Assembly (NCBI RefSeq): GCF_026339995.1
Contig: NZ_JAPEPT010000007.1
Location: 380,191-444,190 of the forward strand
Source: Streptomyces sp. NBC_01481
Lineage (GTDB): Bacteria > Actinomycetota > Actinomycetes > Streptomycetales > Streptomycetaceae
DNA length: 64,000 nucleotides
Reading direction: 5' to 3'
The first letter of the stretch is position 1; every line of letters begins with the position of its first letter. A program made the translations under genes and the position numbers. Positions 62,927-64,000 of the stretch are shown here, piece by piece. A model generated the notes under the pieces. The model made no database searches. It worked only from the letters and a program-made list of their open reading frames with translations, and was not told the origin of the DNA.

Positions 62927-64000
62927 TCAGTCGCCCAGGACCCGCCGCAGGTAGTCGTTGCCGAACAGCCGCTGCGGGTCCAGCCGGTCGCGCAGCGCGG
63001 TGAATTCACCGAATCGGGGATACACCTCGGCGAAGTACTCCGCGTCCCGCGTGTGCACCTTGCCCCAGTGCGGCCGCCCGCCGTGCGCGGTCATGATCCG
63101 CTCCACCGCGGTGAAGTACGCCTGGTACGGGGTGCCGCGGTAGAGATGCACGGCGATGTACGCGCTCTCCCGGCCCGATGCCGTGGACAGGGTGATGTCG
63201 TCCGCCGGGGCCGTACGTACCTCCACCGGGAAGCTGACCCGCAGCGACGAGCGGTCGATCATCGCCTTCACCTCGCGCAGCGCGCCGATCGCCGCCTCCC
63301 GCGGCAGCGCGTACTCCATCTCCAGGAACCGCACCCGGCGCGGAGATGTGAAGACCTTGTAGGGGATGTCGGTGTAGGTACGGGCCGAGAGGGCGCGGCT
63401 GGAGATCTTGGCGATCGTCGGGATGGTCACGGGGGCGGCCCGGCCGAGCGAAACGACCAGCTGGAAAACGCCGTTGGACAGCAGCTCGTCCTCGATCCAG
63501 GCGCTGATCTGCCCGGGAGGGGCGGCAGGGCCCGCGCTGCGATTGTTGCGCTTGGTGTTGCAGTTGCCCGTGTGCGGGAACCAGTAGAACTCGAAGTGCT
63601 CGTTCTCGGCGAAGAGCTGGTCGAACTCGGCCGTGACCCTGTCGAAGGCCATCGGCTCCTCACGAGCCGTCAGCAGGAAGACCGGCTCCACGGCGAAGGT
63701 GATCGCGGTGACGACGCCGAGCGCGCCGAGCCCGATCCGGGCCGCCGCGAAGACATCCGGATTCTCCTTCTCGGAGCAGGTCAGCAGCGAGCCGTCCGCG
63801 GTGACCAGCTCAAGTGCCCTGATCTGCGCGGCGATCGACGCCGAGTCGCGGCCGGTGCCATGGGTGCCGGTGGAGGTCGCGCCCGCGACGGTCTGATCCA
63901 TGATGTCGCCCATGTTCGTGAGCGAAAGGCCCTCACGGGCTAGGGCCGCGTTCAGCCGCTTGAGCGGGGTGCCCGCCTCGACGGTCACGGTCATGGCCGT
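62927..64000 (-). CDS. FAD-linked oxidase, D-arabinono-1,4-lactone oxidase type (5' truncated)
   Basis: The visible 357 codons run off the right edge, so the N-terminus with most of the FAD PP-loop is missing. Remaining features: the end of the FAD-binding domain (MTVTVEAGTPLKRLNAAL; ATSTGTHGTGRDSASIAAQI) and the ALO domain (FEFYWFPHTGNC; PHWGKVHTRD; LRDRLDPQRLFGNDYLRR). Members oxidise sugar lactones or polyols such as xylitol or alditol. The substrate cannot be told here. Confidence 0.88.
   Translation of the reverse strand, partial: TAMTVTVEAGTPLKRLNAALAREGLSLTNMGDIMDQTVAGATSTGTHGTGRDSASIAAQIRALELVTADGSLLTCSEKENPDVFAAARIGLGALGVVTAITFAVEPVFLLTAREEPMAFDRVTAEFDQLFAENEHFEFYWFPHTGNCNTKRNNRSAGPAAPPGQISAWIEDELLSNGVFQLVVSLGRAAPVTIPTIAKISSRALSARTYTDIPYKVFTSPRRVRFLEMEYALPREAAIGALREVKAMIDRSSLRVSFPVEVRTAPADDITLSTASGRESAYIAVHLYRGTPYQAYFTAVERIMTAHGGRPHWGKVHTRDAEYFAEVYPRFGEFTALRDRLDPQRLFGNDYLRRVLGD

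Overview
This window is Streptomyces chromosome: very high GC, strong third-position GC bias, many leaderless or GAGG-led genes and many ATGA/GTGA stop-start overlaps. The gene order matches the whiH-hrdB to sepH segment known from Streptomyces coelicolor. It starts inside an ABC transporter gene and ends inside a lactone-oxidase-like gene.

Bases 1-15100 are core genes. They are an ABC transporter fusion, the sporulation regulator whiH with a sigma-WhiG-like promoter, the principal sigma factor hrdB, a secreted trypsin-like protease, a small zinc protein, topoisomerase IV subunit parE, a NarL-type two-component pair, a DUF485 protein with an acetate-type sodium symporter, and a CitA/DctB-type two-component pair on the opposite strand.

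Bases 15100-25900 look like an alpha-glucan utilisation locus: a 1429-residue secreted multidomain enzyme whose C-terminal domain fits GH87 alpha-1,3-glucanases, a LacI regulator with GCAA/TTGC operators, a binding protein, two permeases and an intracellular GH13 alpha-glucosidase. No ATPase gene is present, as is usual where MsiK is shared.

Bases 25900-44170 return to core genes: a DNA-binding-domain/citrate synthase fusion facing a second citrate synthase across a palindrome, a DUF6082 pair, a CobW-type GTPase, parC, a two-subunit M16 peptidase, a c-di-AMP riboswitch with an M23 cell-wall hydrolase, a GntR regulator, HPr (ptsH), the protein acetyltransferase patA, DUF5998, a phosphodiesterase and thymidine kinase (tdk).

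Bases 44175-59243 are an accessory island flanked by a ~280-bp, about 98% identical direct repeat of the tdk 3' end. The left copy completes an intact tdk; the right copy is a headless remnant next to the VOC gene, where tdk presumably ended before insertion. No integrase is visible. The island carries a GPP34 gene, an ECF sigma gene, and a compact RiPP gene cluster. That cluster holds a YcaO cyclodehydratase, an E1-like partner, an RRE/E1-like/SagB fusion, a second SagB-like dehydrogenase, five tandem Ser/Thr/Cys/Ala-rich precursor peptides, a hairpin, a PqqD-like/M50 membrane protease fusion and a split LanB dehydratase. An ABC exporter operon with its own winged-helix regulator follows. The enzyme set predicts azole plus dehydroamino acid peptides, formally closest to goadsporin-like products. 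Only one SpaB_C protein is present, so a pyridine-forming thiopeptide pathway is not complete here.

Bases 59513-64000 are core again: a two-domain VOC protein, a rhodanese sulfurtransferase, the cell-division protein SepH and the truncated FAD-linked oxidase. No rRNA, tRNA, CRISPR array, transposase or integrase was seen.
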